A stretch of DNA of 64,000 nt from Puniceibacterium sediminis (GCF_900188035.1 NZ_FZNN01000002.1:1-64000), one strand, 5' to 3'. Positions 7,273-17,514 are shown, counted from the stretch's first letter. Translations and numbers: made by a program. Notes: generated from the letters alone by a model not told the origin.

Positions 7273-8574
7273 TCACAGGTATCTGTTTACCAGATTTTCC
7301 AGCCGCTCCTGTCGGCCAGAACGCGGCTGCGGGTTGATCCCTTCGGACTGAACGCGGGCGGCGATGCTCTCAAGATCGCTGTCGAGCATGGCCTTGGCGG
7401 TCGCCGTTTCCCAGCCCGAGTAACGCTCATCCCGCGCCGCTTCGAGCTTGCCATCTTCAAGCATTGCCGCCGCCGCCTTGAGCCCCGCCGCGCAGGCATC
7501 CATTCCGCCCACATGAGCAAGGATCAGATCCTCGGCATCCAGTGACTGGCGCCGCAGCTTGGCGTCGAAGTTGGTGCCACCGGTGGTGAACCCGCCAGCG
7601 CGCAGAACCTCGTAGTAGGCCAGCGTCATCTCGGGGACATTGTTCGGAAATTGGTCGGTATCCCAGCCGGACTGATAGTCGTTCCGGTTCATGTCGATGG
7701 ATCCGAAGATGCCAAGCGACCGCGCCATCGCCAGCTCATGCTCGAACGAGTGGCCCGCCAGAATGGCATGGCCCTGCTCGATGTTCATCTTGACCTCGTT
7801 CTCCAGCCCGAATTCCTTGAGGAAGCCGTAGACCGTGGCGACATCGTAATCGTACTGGTGCTTTGTCGGCTCCTGCGGCTTTGGTTCGATCAGAATCGCG
7901 CCGTCAAAGCCGATCTTGTGCTTGTAGTCGACGACCATCTGCAGGAACCGCCCCGCCTGGGCGCGTTCGCGCGCCAGATCGGTGTTGAGCAGTGTTTCAT
8001 ACCCTTCGCGCCCGCCCCACAGGACGTAATTTTCGCCACCCAGCTGTTTCGTTGCATCCATGCAGGTCTTTACGGTCGCTGCGGAAAAGGCAAAGACATC
8101 AGGGTCAGGGTTCGTGGCTGCACCCGACATGAAGCGACGGTTGGAAAACAGGTTCGCCGTACCCCAAAGCAGTTTTACGCCGGTCGCTGCCTGCTTTTCC
8201 TCAAAGTAATCGACGATCTCGCGCAGGTTGCGGGTGTTTTCGGCAAAATCCGCGCCTTCGGGGCGCACATCCGCGTCATGGAAGCAATAGAACGGCACAT
8301 CGAGTATCTGGAACATCTCGAACGCTACATCGGCCTTCAGCTTGGCCAGTACCATCGTGTCGCCGAACCAGGGGCGCTCGAACGTCTGGCCGCCAAACGG
8401 ATCACCGCCGGGCCAGGCAAAACTGTGCCAATAGGCGGCGGCAAAGCGCAGGTGATCCTTTAGCGTCTTTCCCATCACAACCTCTTCAGGGTTGTAGTGA
8501 CGGAAGGCGAAATCATTGTCGCTGTCCGGCCCCTCGAACTGGATTTTCGGGATGCCTTGGAAAAAATCGGTCAT
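7273..8574 (-). CDS. xylA: Xylose isomerase
   Basis: 433 aa. Interconverts D-xylose and D-xylulose with divalent metal in the cytoplasm. Family motifs include [10 protein letters not shown], the active-site [11 protein letters not shown] and the metal-binding [13 protein letters not shown]; length is normal for group II bacterial enzymes. It is the last gene of the minus-strand operon xylF-xylH-xylG-xylB-xylA, 12 nt after xylB. Placement with xylulokinase and a pentose ABC transporter supports a complete uptake-to-xylulose-5-phosphate route. Expression is probably controlled by the ROK regulator at 13452. Confidence 0.95.
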   Translation of the reverse strand: MTDFFQGIPKIQFEGPDSDNDFAFRHYNPEEVVMGKTLKDHLRFAAAYWHSFAWPGGDPFGGQTFERPWFGDTMVLAKLKADVAFEMFQILDVPFYCFHDADVRPEGADFAENTRNLREIVDYFEEKQAATGVKLLWGTANLFSNRRFMSGAATNPDPDVFAFSAATVKTCMDATKQLGGENYVLWGGREGYETLLNTDLARERAQAGRFLQMVVDYKHKIGFDGAILIEPKPQEPTKHQYDYDVATVYGFLKEFGLENEVKMNIEQGHAILAGHSFEHELAMARSLGIFGSIDMNRNDYQSGWDTDQFPNNVPEMTLAYYEVLRAGGFTTGGTNFDAKLRRQSLDAEDLILAHVGGMDACAAGLKAAAAMLEDGKLEAARDERYSGWETATAKAMLDSDLESIAARVQSEGINPQPRSGRQERLENLVNRYL

Positions 8575-8586
8575 GGGTGGGGTCCT

Positions 8587-10035
8587 TCAGGTCAGGCTTT
8601 TCAGGGCCGTATAACTTTCGCGGTAGCGTGCGTGTGCCTCGGAAAAGGCCGGGGCGAGGGCGATATCCGGGTCGATACTGCGTTCAATCGGAGGCGCGGT
8701 GGCGATTTCGGCACCGGCGCCCGTGGCGGCCATCATGCCCAGACGTGCGGCACCAAAAGCTCCGCCGAAATCACCCGAGACAGGCAGGTCGATGGGCATG
8801 CCAAGTGAGGTGGCAATTGCCTTGACCCAGTAATCAGAGCGGGTGCCGCCACCAACGCCGATCAGGCGCGTGATCTGTGTGCCGGTGCCGGTCAGCGCGT
8901 CGAAACTGTCGCGGAAGGCGTGGGTGACACCTTCCAGAACGGCGCGGGTCAGGGCTGCGGTGTCGTTGCTATGATCCAGATGCAGGAAGGCACCCCGGAT
9001 CGCAGCATCGTTGTGCGGTGTCCGTTCGCCGCCAAGGTAGGGCAGGAACAGCATGCGTCCGGGGGCCCTGAGATCGCCCAGAGACCTGGTCAGCGCATCC
9101 GCCTTTTGGCCCACGGTTCCGGCAAACCAGTTCAGAGCATCCGCTGCCGCCAAGATCACGCCCATCTGGTGCCATGTGTCGGGCAGGGCGTGGCAGAAGG
9201 TGTGCACGGCACTGGCTGCGTCCGGCTGATAGGCGGCGGATGACGCAAAAAGAACGCCCGAGGTGCCAAGCGACACGAAGGCCTCGCCGGGTTTGACCAC
9301 GCCGACGCCGACCGCGCTGGCCGCATTGTCGCCGCCGCCACCCGCAATGACGACCCCTTTGGGCAGGCCCCATTGCGTGGCGAGCGTATCACGCAGGGTG
9401 CCCGAAACTTCGGACCCTTCGACCAGACGTGGCATGTGATCCCGGCTGAGGCCCGTCGCGGCAAGCAGGTCATCGGACCAGTCCCGCGCGCCGGTGTCGA
9501 GCCAGCTTGTCCCGGCGGCATCCGACATTTCGGCCACGTGATCGCCTGTCAGCCAAAGACGCAGATAATCCTTGGGCAGCAAGACCTTGGCGACCTTGCT
9601 AAATATCTCGGGTTCGTTTTCGTTGACCCACACCAGCTTGGGCGCGGTGAACCCGGGAAAAACGATGTTGCCAGTCAGGGCGCGAAAACGCGGATCGGCG
9701 TCCAGCGCCGCCGCCTGTTTCGCGGACCGTGTGTCGTTCCACAGGATGCAGGGCCGCAGAACGGCGTCATCCGCACCGAGCAGCGTGGCCCCGTGCATGT
9801 GGCCCGACAGGCCGATGCCCGCCACACCGTCCAGAGATACCTGCGACGCGAGCGCGCTCATCACCTGATCCGCCGCCTTCAGCCAGCTTTCGGGATCCTG
9901 TTCGGACCAACCATCGTGTGGGCGGGCCACGGTCAAAGGCGCAGTCGCCTCTGCCAGAATCGTCTGCTCCGAGTCGATTACGATCCCTTTGAGCGACGAC
10001 GTGCCCAAATCCAGCCCGATATACATGCCGCTCAT
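8587..10035 (-). CDS. xylB: Xylulokinase
   Basis: 482 aa, FGGY carbohydrate kinase family. Phosphorylates D-xylulose to xylulose 5-phosphate, feeding the pentose phosphate pathway. The N-terminal ATPase motif [11 protein letters not shown], the GLSGHMHG segment with catalytic-region residues, and the [10 protein letters not shown] phosphate motif are visible. The start ATG at 10035 overlaps the stop of the ATPase gene by 4 nt, indicating translational coupling. Length is normal for XylB. Confidence 0.95.
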   Translation of the reverse strand: MSGMYIGLDLGTSSLKGIVIDSEQTILAEATAPLTVARPHDGWSEQDPESWLKAADQVMSALASQVSLDGVAGIGLSGHMHGATLLGADDAVLRPCILWNDTRSAKQAAALDADPRFRALTGNIVFPGFTAPKLVWVNENEPEIFSKVAKVLLPKDYLRLWLTGDHVAEMSDAAGTSWLDTGARDWSDDLLAATGLSRDHMPRLVEGSEVSGTLRDTLATQWGLPKGVVIAGGGGDNAASAVGVGVVKPGEAFVSLGTSGVLFASSAAYQPDAASAVHTFCHALPDTWHQMGVILAAADALNWFAGTVGQKADALTRSLGDLRAPGRMLFLPYLGGERTPHNDAAIRGAFLHLDHSNDTAALTRAVLEGVTHAFRDSFDALTGTGTQITRLIGVGGGTRSDYWVKAIATSLGMPIDLPVSGDFGGAFGAARLGMMAATGAGAEIATAPPIERSIDPDIALAPAFSEAHARYRESYTALKSLT

Positions 10036-10781
10036 GCTGCCGCCTTGGGGTTCTTGCCCAGGATGATCATCGACAGGATGTCATCCTCGGTCACATCCTC
10101 GACCCGTTCGGTGCCGACGATCTGGCCGTTCTTCATCACCGACACCCGGTCGCAAAGCTCCATCATCTCGCGCGTGTCGTGGCTGATCAGGAAAATGCCA
10201 AGACCCTGCTTTTTCAGCTCGGTGATCAGGTCGGCAACCATCTTGGTCTCGTGTACACCCAGCGCCGCCGTGGGTTCGTCCATGATCAGAATGCGGGCCT
10301 TGAAATAGACCGCGCGCGCAATCGCGACCGACTGGCGCTGACCGCCGGACAGGGCCGATACCGGTTCCTTCAGTTTCTTGAAGTTGGGGTTGAGCCGCGC
10401 CATGATCTTGCGCGTTTCGGCCTCTTGCCGCGAGTCATCGACAAAACCAAAGGGCGTGGTCAGTTCGCGCCCCAGAAACAGGTTCGACGCGGCATCAAGG
10501 TTATCGGCAAGCGCAAGCGTCTGATAGATCGTCTCGATGCTATTGGCACGGGCATCGCGGGGGGACTGGATGTCGACCTTTTTACCATTGATCCAGATCT
10601 CGCCCGCATCTGCCTTATAGGCGCCGGACAGGATCTTGATCAGGGTCGATTTACCGGCACCGTTATGGCCCAGCAGTCCCACGACTTCGCCGGGGTAGAG
10701 GTCGAGGCTCACGTCCTCGACCGCATGTACGCCGCCGAAGGCAATCGAGATATTCTTCATCTGCACAAGGGGTGTGGTCAT
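10032..10781 (-). CDS. xylG: Sugar (xylose) ABC transporter ATP-binding protein, single-domain
   Basis: 249 aa with one complete ABC ATPase domain: Walker [10 protein letters not shown] (about residues 36-44), signature LSGGQRQ and Walker [12 protein letters not shown]. It energises import of the sugar delivered by the binding protein at 12205. Unlike E. coli XylG, which has two fused ATPase halves and about 500 aa, this protein has only one, like the FrcA-type ATPases of alphaproteobacteria; it presumably works as a homodimer. It abuts the permease gene and overlaps xylB by 4 nt. Confidence 0.85.
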   Translation of the reverse strand: MTTPLVQMKNISIAFGGVHAVEDVSLDLYPGEVVGLLGHNGAGKSTLIKILSGAYKADAGEIWINGKKVDIQSPRDARANSIETIYQTLALADNLDAASNLFLGRELTTPFGFVDDSRQEAETRKIMARLNPNFKKLKEPVSALSGGQRQSVAIARAVYFKARILIMDEPTAALGVHETKMVADLITELKKQGLGIFLISHDTREMMELCDRVSVMKNGQIVGTERVEDVTEDDILSMIILGKNPKAAA

Positions 10782-12080
10782 TTACTTGGCTCCCGTCCGC
10801 TTGCGATATTCGATGTCCACCCAGACGGCAAAGACCAGAACCGCACCCACCACAATATTCTGATAGGGTGCGTCGACCCCAACCATCGCCATGCCTGATT
10901 GCAGCGACTGCATGATCAAGGCACCAAAAATCGCGCCGTAGATCGTGCCGATGCCGCCCGAGAGGGCCGTCCCGCCAATCACCGCCGCCGCGATTACGCG
11001 AAGTTCGTCCAGCGTGCCGATGTCATTGGTGTGATACCCCAGCCGGGCCGAAGCGACGACGCCGCCCAAGGCGCAGAGCACTCCGACCATGGCAAAAATC
11101 TTGACCGTCAAAAGGCGTGTGTTGATCCCCGACAGGCTTGCCGCATCCGGGTTGCCGCCGGTGGCAAAGATGTAGCGACCCAGCCGTGTGCGCGTCGCGA
11201 TAACTGTCATGACGATGGCGACAAAGATAAGCAGCAGTACGGAATAGGGGATGCCGTAAGCGACGTTGCAGCCTTCGGCCTGCGCACAGCCGTAGGCCGC
11301 AAAATCCCGCGCCACAACGCGCTCGGGCAGTTCATAGGCGTTCAGCACTGCGACAAAACCCAGGATCGCGAGGACCGTGACGGCGATCACCGCAACTTCG
11401 GCCCAGACCGGTTTGACCGGGAATTCATGGCGAATCTTGGTGCGCCGCGCTGACCAGAGGCCGGCGGCAGCCGCCACAGCTGCTGCGATCCCGATGATCC
11501 AGCTCCAGTCGGCGCCCAGCGTGCCTGTGATCCCGCCGAACAACACATATGTTTCGTCAAGCGGCCCAATCGTTTGGCCGCTGGTCAGATACCACCCGAC
11601 GTTGCGCCAGACCAGAAGCCCGCCCAATGTCACGATAAAAGCCGGAATGCCGCGATAGCCCACCAGCCAGCCCTGCATTGCGCCAATCAGGGCACCCGTC
11701 AGCAGCCCCAAGCCGATGGTGATCCAGGGAATCAGGGGTGACCCGATCTCGATACCCAGCATTCCGGGCAGCCACCGCGTCTGTAGCATCCCCATTACCG
11801 CGGTGCAGGTGGCCAGAAGGGCACCGACAGACAGGTCGATATGGCGGGTGACGATCACGAAGACCATGCCGGTCGCCATGATGGCGACGCTGACCGTCTG
11901 GATTGTCAGGTTGAAGATGTTGCGCGGTGTCAGGAAACGTCCGTCGGTCCAGACGTTGAAGACAAGACAGACCACCAGAAACGCCCCGATCATGCCCAAA
12001 AGGCGGGTGTCAAGTTCTAGCTGTTTGAAAATGTTGCGCTTTGTTGCGGGCGTCGGTGTGGATTGTGTCTGATCAGACAT
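10782..12080 (-). CDS. xylH: Xylose-type sugar ABC transporter permease
   Basis: 432 aa, many hydrophobic segments, BPD_transp_2 family of ribose/xylose permeases. Conserved pieces include RHIDLSVGALLA, YRGIPAFIVTLGGL and ALSGGIGTIYGA. It is expected to homodimerise in the inner membrane and pair with the ATPase encoded immediately downstream. It is longer than ribose permeases, as usual for XylH, which has an extended periplasmic/central insert. It lies about 125 nt after xylF with a terminator-like hairpin between them, so it should be expressed below the binding-protein level. Confidence 0.9.
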   Translation of the reverse strand: MSDQTQSTPTPATKRNIFKQLELDTRLLGMIGAFLVVCLVFNVWTDGRFLTPRNIFNLTIQTVSVAIMATGMVFVIVTRHIDLSVGALLATCTAVMGMLQTRWLPGMLGIEIGSPLIPWITIGLGLLTGALIGAMQGWLVGYRGIPAFIVTLGGLLVWRNVGWYLTSGQTIGPLDETYVLFGGITGTLGADWSWIIGIAAAVAAAAGLWSARRTKIRHEFPVKPVWAEVAVIAVTVLAILGFVAVLNAYELPERVVARDFAAYGCAQAEGCNVAYGIPYSVLLLIFVAIVMTVIATRTRLGRYIFATGGNPDAASLSGINTRLLTVKIFAMVGVLCALGGVVASARLGYHTNDIGTLDELRVIAAAVIGGTALSGGIGTIYGAIFGALIMQSLQSGMAMVGVDAPYQNIVVGAVLVFAVWVDIEYRKRTGAK

Positions 12081-12158
12081 TCTTGCTCCAAGGTGCAGTA
12101 GGTAGTCTGCAGGTCATCGCGGCGGTTCGTCGGCACGGTCTGTGCGGAACGCCTGCGG

Positions 12159-12197
12159 AAAAAAAGATCCCGGCCCGCACGGATGCAGGCCGGGAAT
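12159..12197 (-). terminator. Terminator/attenuator between xylF and xylH
   Basis: On the minus strand CCCGGCC (12188-12194 complement) and GGCCGGG (12169-12175 complement) form a 7-bp GC stem around a 12-nt loop, followed by ATC and seven T. This is a typical intrinsic terminator placed inside the operon, allowing excess binding protein over transporter subunits. Confidence 0.75.
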
Positions 12198-12204
12198 GGT
12201 CAAC

Positions 12205-13239
12205 TTAGTTGCAGGGCGCGGGGCCGTCGGTCACACCCTGGCAGAGCGCGTCCTTGGTGATCCAGCCGGCATCGACCACGACGGACAGGTTGTCCTTGGT
12301 GATCGGCACGGGGGTCAGGAACATCGCATCCATCTCGGTCCCCGAGGGCGACGTCCAGGGCGCGGCGCCCGCAATCTCGACCTTGCCATCTTCGTCGCTG
12401 GCCAATTCCACGGCGATTTCCGCAGCAGCCTTGCCCAGATCACGTGCGTCCTTCCAGACGGATACGGTCTGCGTTCCCAGCGCGACGCGGTTCAGCGCAG
12501 CGTGGTCGCCGTCCTGGCCGGACACCGGAATGCCCTCCATGCCCTGTGCGGTCAGTGCCGCTACTGAGCCACCCGCAGTGCCGTCATTCGAGGCAACAAC
12601 CGCGTCGACCTTGTTGTCGTTCGCGGTCAAGATCTGTTCCATGTTGCGCTGTGCGTTCGCGGGCAGCCAGCCGTCGGTATAGGCTTCGTCCACGATCTTG
12701 ATAGCGCCGGAGTCGATGGCTGCTTGCAGAATTTCCTGCTGTCCGCCACGCAGGAAGTCAGCGTTCGGATCGGTGGGCGACCCCTTGATCATCACGTAGT
12801 TACCCTCGGGCTTGGCGGCCAAAACAGCGCGCGCCTGCATCCGGCCCACTTCGACGTTGTCGAAGGTGAGGTAAAAGGCGCGCGGGTCTTCGATCAGGCG
12901 ATCGTAGGCCACGACCGGAATGCCTTCGTTCGCGGCGGCATCTACGGCCGGGCCGATGGCGGCAGTGTCCTGCGCCAGAATGATCAGCGCGTCGACACCC
13001 TGTGCGATCAGCGATTCAACGTCCGACAGCTGCTTGGACGAAGATGACTGCGCATCGGCCGACACATAGGTCGCGCCCGCTGCTTCAAGGGCTTCCTTGA
13101 TGGCGGCTTCGTCGGTCTTCCAGCGCTCTTCCTGAAAGTTCGACCAGCTGACGCCGACGGTCATGCCGTGGCTTTCGGCCAGAGCGGCCGAGTTTAAACC
13201 AACGACGGCGATGGCCGCTGCTATAATGGATCTATTCAT
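12205..13239 (-). CDS. xylF: D-xylose ABC transporter periplasmic substrate-binding protein
   Basis: 344 aa, type I periplasmic binding protein. A Sec signal (MNRSIIAAAIAVVGLNSAALA) precedes the mature protein, which starts near ESHGMTVGVSWSNFQEERWK; the YDRLIEDP and NDGTAGG segments are characteristic of XylF. ATG 13239 is chosen because it starts the signal peptide and follows GGGAGGAC; the frame is open upstream without similarity. It is first gene of the xyl operon. It binds xylose in the periplasm and delivers it to the XylH/XylG complex. Confidence 0.9.
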   Translation of the reverse strand: MNRSIIAAAIAVVGLNSAALAESHGMTVGVSWSNFQEERWKTDEAAIKEALEAAGATYVSADAQSSSSKQLSDVESLIAQGVDALIILAQDTAAIGPAVDAAANEGIPVVAYDRLIEDPRAFYLTFDNVEVGRMQARAVLAAKPEGNYVMIKGSPTDPNADFLRGGQQEILQAAIDSGAIKIVDEAYTDGWLPANAQRNMEQILTANDNKVDAVVASNDGTAGGSVAALTAQGMEGIPVSGQDGDHAALNRVALGTQTVSVWKDARDLGKAAAEIAVELASDEDGKVEIAGAAPWTSPSGTEMDAMFLTPVPITKDNLSVVVDAGWITKDALCQGVTDGPAPCN

Positions 13240-13380
13240 AATGTCCTCCCGAGACGTATCCCCGCCTTGATGCGGGGCGTGGGGCCTGCAGCCCGACCCG
13301 CGCAAAATGCCATATTTATTTCAGGTGTCAAAATAAAAAAGACGTCACGGAGCCTAGGTGGTGCATTTTTTGCTGTTAAA

Positions 13381-13396
13381 CCGCAAATAATTGCGG
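13381..13396. promoter_or_regulatory. Candidate XylR operator
   Basis: CCGCAA and TTGCGG are perfect 6-nt arms around ATAA in the divergent region between xylF and the ROK regulator. A wider AAACCG/CGGTTT pair encloses it (about 13377-13411). Position and symmetry suit a ROK repressor; not proven. Confidence 0.45.
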
Positions 13397-13451
13397 CAAA
13401 TTCGGTTTCAGGGAAGGGGCTCACCTTTGCGGGTGCAGCAATTAGTTCGAT

Positions 13452-14729
13452 TTGCAAAAAATACATGAAACCGGCGTCAGCCGCATAGAGGACGCGCCGC
13501 GAATCAGCGGCTGCGGACCGATTCTGTCGGCTTCTGCTGCGCCCTCTCGGCCTTTGCGCCAGCAGATTTTCGAATCGGTTCGCGCGGCGGGCCGAAGCGC
13601 GCGAGCTGATGTGACCCGCAATCTGGGTATTAGCGCTGGATCGGCTACTACGCTCAGCGCAGAACTGATAGCCGCCGGTTTCCTGCGTGAGGTCGAGGGC
13701 CTGACACGCGAGGCGGGGCGGGGTCGCCCGCCTGTCGCGCTCGAAGTGGTCCCGGATGCGCGGCTGGTCATCGGGATAAAGCTGTCCGATGCGCTGCACA
13801 CGGCGGTACTGACCGATTTCGCGGGCACTGTGCTTGCCAATGCATCGCAGCCTACACCGGATCACCGCAAATCGGTGGAGAATATCCTGACCGAGGTGAG
13901 CGATCTGATCGCGGCCCTTCTGGCAAATGCCGATCGCTCTTTGTCCGAGGTCAGCGCGATCGGTGCCGGACTGTCCGGTCTGATTGATCACAATACCGGA
14001 ATGGTGCTTTGGTCACCGCTGCTCGATCAGCGTGATCTGCCACTGGGGCCAGCGCTGCAGCAGCGTTTCGGCCTTCCGGTGTTTCTTGATAACGATGCCA
14101 ACATGCTGACCCTGGCGGAATTGTGGTTTGGCGCAGGGCGAGCGCGGTCGGATTTCGCGGTGGTCACGATTGAGGAGGGCGTCGGCATGGGCGTGGTGCT
14201 GGGCAATCGCCTGTTCCGTGGCAGCCGCGGTATCGGGCTGGAACTGGGACACACCAAGGTGCAATTGGATGGTGCCCTGTGCCGCTGCGGTCAGCGTGGC
14301 TGTCTCGAAGCTTATGTCGCCGACTATGCTCTTGCACGCGAGGCGGCAACGGCGCTTGGTCGCAACGCACACAACCTGCAAAGTGCCAGCGTCATGTTGG
14401 ACAAGCTCTTTGCTCAGGCCAAGGCGGGCAATGTCTCGGCGCGCACCATCTTTCGCCGTGCCGGGCGCTATCTGTCTTTGGGTCTGGCAAATGTGGTGCA
14501 GCTGTTCGATCCGGAACTGATCATTCTGTCGGGTGAGCGCATGCAGTACGACTATCTTTATGCAGAAGAGGTCATGGCCGAAATGCGCGCCCTGATTCTG
14601 GCGGATGGCCGCGAACCCTGTCCGGTCGAGATCCATGCCTGGGGTGATCTGGTCTGGGCCCGTGGCGCATCGGCTCTGGCGCTGAGCGCGGTCACCGATA
14701 TGGCGCTTGGTGAAGGCTGGGCGGGATGA
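13452..14729 (+). CDS. xylR: ROK-family transcriptional regulator (XylR-type)
   Basis: 425 aa from a TTG start. An N-terminal winged helix (QQIFESVRAAGRSARADVTRNLGIS) is followed by a ROK sugar-kinase-like domain with the zinc motif CRCGQRGCLE and the ATPase-like GAGLSGLID. ROK repressors release DNA on binding their sugar; divergent position from xylF points to control of the xylose operon. The start is uncertain: no ATG is available in frame before the HTH and no clear ribosome binding site precedes the TTG, so a start some 30 codons downstream is possible. Its stop overlaps the next gene by 4 nt. Confidence 0.85.
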   Translation: MQKIHETGVSRIEDAPRISGCGPILSASAAPSRPLRQQIFESVRAAGRSARADVTRNLGISAGSATTLSAELIAAGFLREVEGLTREAGRGRPPVALEVVPDARLVIGIKLSDALHTAVLTDFAGTVLANASQPTPDHRKSVENILTEVSDLIAALLANADRSLSEVSAIGAGLSGLIDHNTGMVLWSPLLDQRDLPLGPALQQRFGLPVFLDNDANMLTLAELWFGAGRARSDFAVVTIEEGVGMGVVLGNRLFRGSRGIGLELGHTKVQLDGALCRCGQRGCLEAYVADYALAREAATALGRNAHNLQSASVMLDKLFAQAKAGNVSARTIFRRAGRYLSLGLANVVQLFDPELIILSGERMQYDYLYAEEVMAEMRALILADGREPCPVEIHAWGDLVWARGASALALSAVTDMALGEGWAG

Positions 14730-16192
14730 TCCGGGCGGTGCTACTTTGCCTGCTTGCTACCTCAACGGCGGCTGATCCGTTGTTCGAGGACCATTCCGAC
14801 GCCCTTCCGGAACACATCTATTCGGGCGGATGGGAGCATTTTGTCGGCGGTGGCGTGGCGGTTTTCGACTGCAACGGCGATATGCGGCCAGACATCTTTG
14901 CCGCCGGTGGCGAGGCGTCGGCGATCCTCTTGCGCAATATAGGCGGGTTTACCTTTGACGCTGTCCCGCTGGAGGAAATGACTTCTGTCACCGGTGCCTA
15001 TCCTTTGGATATGGATGCTGATGGCTGGATGGACCTTTACGTGCTGCGTGTCGGGCCGGACAAGGTGCTGAAAGGTGGCCCAGATTGCACATTTTCCGAC
15101 GTGACTGACGATTGGGGAATTCCGCAAAGTGACCAGTGGAGCACGGCATTCACTGCGTGGTGGGTGGATGATCGCCGACCGCAGATTGCCGTGGGGCACT
15201 ATGTCGACCGCGCGAACGCAGAGGGGCCATTTGGTGCCTGTGACACCAATACCCTGCTGATCCCCGAGGCCAAAGGCTACCGCGCTGACATTCTGGCGCC
15301 GGGGTTCTGCAGTCTGTCGATGCTGGCGGCGCGGGATGCGCGGGGTCGTGCGACACTGCGTATTTCGAACGACAGGCATTACTATGTAAAGGGCGGCTAC
15401 GAACAGATGTGGGACATCCCGCTGGGCCGGTTTCTGGACGAGGATGACGGTTGGGCCAAGGTGTCGCTGTGGGGTATGGGGATCGCTAGCCGGGATCTGA
15501 CCGGGGATGGCAGGCCAGAAGTCATGCTGACTTCCATGGCCGACCAATTGCTACAGATTGCCCAGGCGGATGGCACCTATGTGGGGGCACCCCACGACAT
15601 AGGCACCTATGCGACGCGACCGCATGTGGGCGATGACGGGCGGCCGTCGACAGGATGGCATGCGCAGTTTGGCGATGTGGATAATGACGGGCGCGCCGAT
15701 CTGTTCATCGCCAAGGGAAATGTCGATCAGATGCCCGGCATGGCGATCCATGACCCCAACAACTTGCTGATGCAGCAGGCGGACGGAACCTTTGTTGAGC
15801 GGGCCGCTACGGCTGGCGTTGCCACAACGGCACGGTCCCGCGGCGCGGCGCTTGCGGATTTCGACGGTGACGGGCGGCTGGATTTGGTGGTTTCCAACCG
15901 CCGTGCGCCGCTGGAGCTGTATCGCAACGTGACCAAAGGGACTGGCCACTGGCTGGAGGTCGCACTGACCCAGCCGGGGGGCAATCGCAATGCAGTCGGG
16001 GCGCAGGTCACGGTGAACGGGCAGGTGCAAGAGATCACGATCGGCGGCGGCCATGCTGGTGGGCAGGCCGTGCCACTGCATTTCGGTCTGGGGGGTGAGG
16101 CCACGGCGCAGGTGTCGGTGATCTGGCCGGATGGAGAGGTATCCGATGAAAACGTTCAGGCGGACAGGATGATATCCCTGTCCCATCCCTGA
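14726..16192 (+). CDS. Secreted CRTAC1-family FG-GAP/VCBS repeat protein
   Basis: 488 aa. A short signal peptide (MIRAVLLCLLATSTAA) precedes repeated calcium-binding-like blades: FDCNGDMRPDIFA, MDADGWMDLYV, LTGDGRPEVML, GDVDNDGRADLFIA and ADFDGDGRLDLVVS. The C-terminus is the ASPIC/UnbV type (GNRNAVGAQVTV and VIWPDGEV). This is a beta-propeller protein acting outside the cytoplasm. Its function in bacteria is not established. The start overlaps the ROK regulator stop, so it is probably co-transcribed with it, and it faces a di-heme peroxidase gene with only 2 nt between stops. A role with xylose is possible only by context. Confidence 0.8.
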   Translation: MIRAVLLCLLATSTAADPLFEDHSDALPEHIYSGGWEHFVGGGVAVFDCNGDMRPDIFAAGGEASAILLRNIGGFTFDAVPLEEMTSVTGAYPLDMDADGWMDLYVLRVGPDKVLKGGPDCTFSDVTDDWGIPQSDQWSTAFTAWWVDDRRPQIAVGHYVDRANAEGPFGACDTNTLLIPEAKGYRADILAPGFCSLSMLAARDARGRATLRISNDRHYYVKGGYEQMWDIPLGRFLDEDDGWAKVSLWGMGIASRDLTGDGRPEVMLTSMADQLLQIAQADGTYVGAPHDIGTYATRPHVGDDGRPSTGWHAQFGDVDNDGRADLFIAKGNVDQMPGMAIHDPNNLLMQQADGTFVERAATAGVATTARSRGAALADFDGDGRLDLVVSNRRAPLELYRNVTKGTGHWLEVALTQPGGNRNAVGAQVTVNGQVQEITIGGGHAGGQAVPLHFGLGGEATAQVSVIWPDGEVSDENVQADRMISLSHP

Positions 16193-16194
16193 CG

Positions 16195-17514
16195 TCAGCG
16201 CGCCACCGGTAGCCCGCTGGGCAGGCTTTCCGGCACGCCCAGCCGCCCCTTCATGGCGGCAGAGTCGGTGAGAGTGCCAAGAAAAGCCACGAGGTTCGCG
16301 ATGTCATCGTCGCTGAGCGGGACTGACCAGGTCGCGGTGGCGGAAATGGCGGCGACCTCCTCTGCGTCGGCCATGAGAAGCCCGTCGTCAAATGGCAGGT
16401 TTGGCAGAACGGCCTGAGTTATGTCGTAGTCTCGTAATCCCGCGGCGGGGTCCGCATGGGAAGCGATGAACCCAGCCAGATCGGCATGTCCCCCGGCATG
16501 GCCATAGGGCGCGGTCAGCGCGATGTTGCGCAGGGATGGCGTGCGAAAGGCATAGAGATCCTCCTCCTTACCGGTCACGCGATAGCGGCCTTCGTCTCGG
16601 AAATGGCTCTCAAATTTTGCTGCCTTGCCCGGCCCGATCTGGGGCGCGCCCATGGCGTGAAAACCGTGGTCGGTCTGGAAGGGACCAGAGTGGCAGGTGC
16701 TGCATTCGGCGCGGCCGTAGAACAATTCCATCCCTTTATTCGCGGTCGTCGGCAGGGTGCTTTCGCCTCTCAGGTATGCATCGAACGGTGACGTGTCGGA
16801 ACGCCATTCCAGTTCCATGAAGGCGGCAATGGCGTTCGAGATATCGGTAAAGGCAATGTCGTCCGGCCCTGTGATATGCGGATAGATCTGGGGAAACCGG
16901 TCAGCATAACCCGGCACTGCTGCCACCCGGCGTGCGATCATGTCCCACGCGCCACCCGGACCGGTGATCAGCCCTTGTCGCACAGCGCGGGATACGTCGT
17001 TTTCCTGTACATGGCCCGCCATCTCATCAGCGCTGACCACGGGGAACATGGTCTGAGCTGAAAGAAGCGAGGCGAATCCTACCACCATGTCGTCGTCCAG
17101 CGGGGTGCGGAAACCACCGGGGCGGGCGGGATCGACTTCGATCCGGCCATCGTCAAAGAGGCGGGTGAACTCGTGCGCGCCAAGGTTGAATAGGGCGGGC
17201 GCGTTGCGGGGCACGCGGGCCTCTGGCGGGTTGGCAGGGTCGGCGCGCCGGTCCGGGCCTAGGCCGATGCCGCCGTCGCCCAGCGAAAGGGACAGCCCGT
17301 CGCCGGTGCCGAACCGGGGGTGATGGCAGGTGGCGCAGGACACCTCGCGGTTGCCCGACAGGATCGAGTCGTAGAACAGCAGCTGACCCAAGGCGGCCTC
17401 TGCCGGATCGACCGGCGCATAGGCGGCATCGGTTATCGGCGCGGGTATCTCTTGCGCCCAGACTTCAGGCACCAGCGCGAGGCTGACAAAGATCGCCGCA
17501 ATCCCGTTTCGCAT
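16195..17514 (-). CDS. Di-heme cytochrome c peroxidase / MauG-family protein
   Basis: 439 aa, with signal peptide (MRNGIAAIFVSLALVPEVWA) and two heme sites, CATCHH about 63 residues in and CSTCHSGPF in the second half. Other family features are LGQLLFYDSILSGNREVSC, VPRNAPALFNLG and FRTPSLRNIALTAPYGHAGG. Members reduce peroxide in the periplasm or, like MauG, carry out oxidative protein maturation. ATG 17514 is used because it begins the signal peptide and follows GGGGAG; the frame continues 18 codons upstream. It is convergent with the CRTAC1 gene; CRTAC1 and di-heme peroxidase genes may act on a common partner, which is inference. Confidence 0.85.
   Translation of the reverse strand: MRNGIAAIFVSLALVPEVWAQEIPAPITDAAYAPVDPAEAALGQLLFYDSILSGNREVSCATCHHPRFGTGDGLSLSLGDGGIGLGPDRRADPANPPEARVPRNAPALFNLGAHEFTRLFDDGRIEVDPARPGGFRTPLDDDMVVGFASLLSAQTMFPVVSADEMAGHVQENDVSRAVRQGLITGPGGAWDMIARRVAAVPGYADRFPQIYPHITGPDDIAFTDISNAIAAFMELEWRSDTSPFDAYLRGESTLPTTANKGMELFYGRAECSTCHSGPFQTDHGFHAMGAPQIGPGKAAKFESHFRDEGRYRVTGKEEDLYAFRTPSLRNIALTAPYGHAGGHADLAGFIASHADPAAGLRDYDITQAVLPNLPFDDGLLMADAEEVAAISATATWSVPLSDDDIANLVAFLGTLTDSAAMKGRLGVPESLPSGLPVAR

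Noticed and set aside
7651-10308. Plus-strand frames opposite xylA, xylB and xylG
   Set aside because: They mirror well-supported minus-strand genes and have no ribosome binding sites or motifs.
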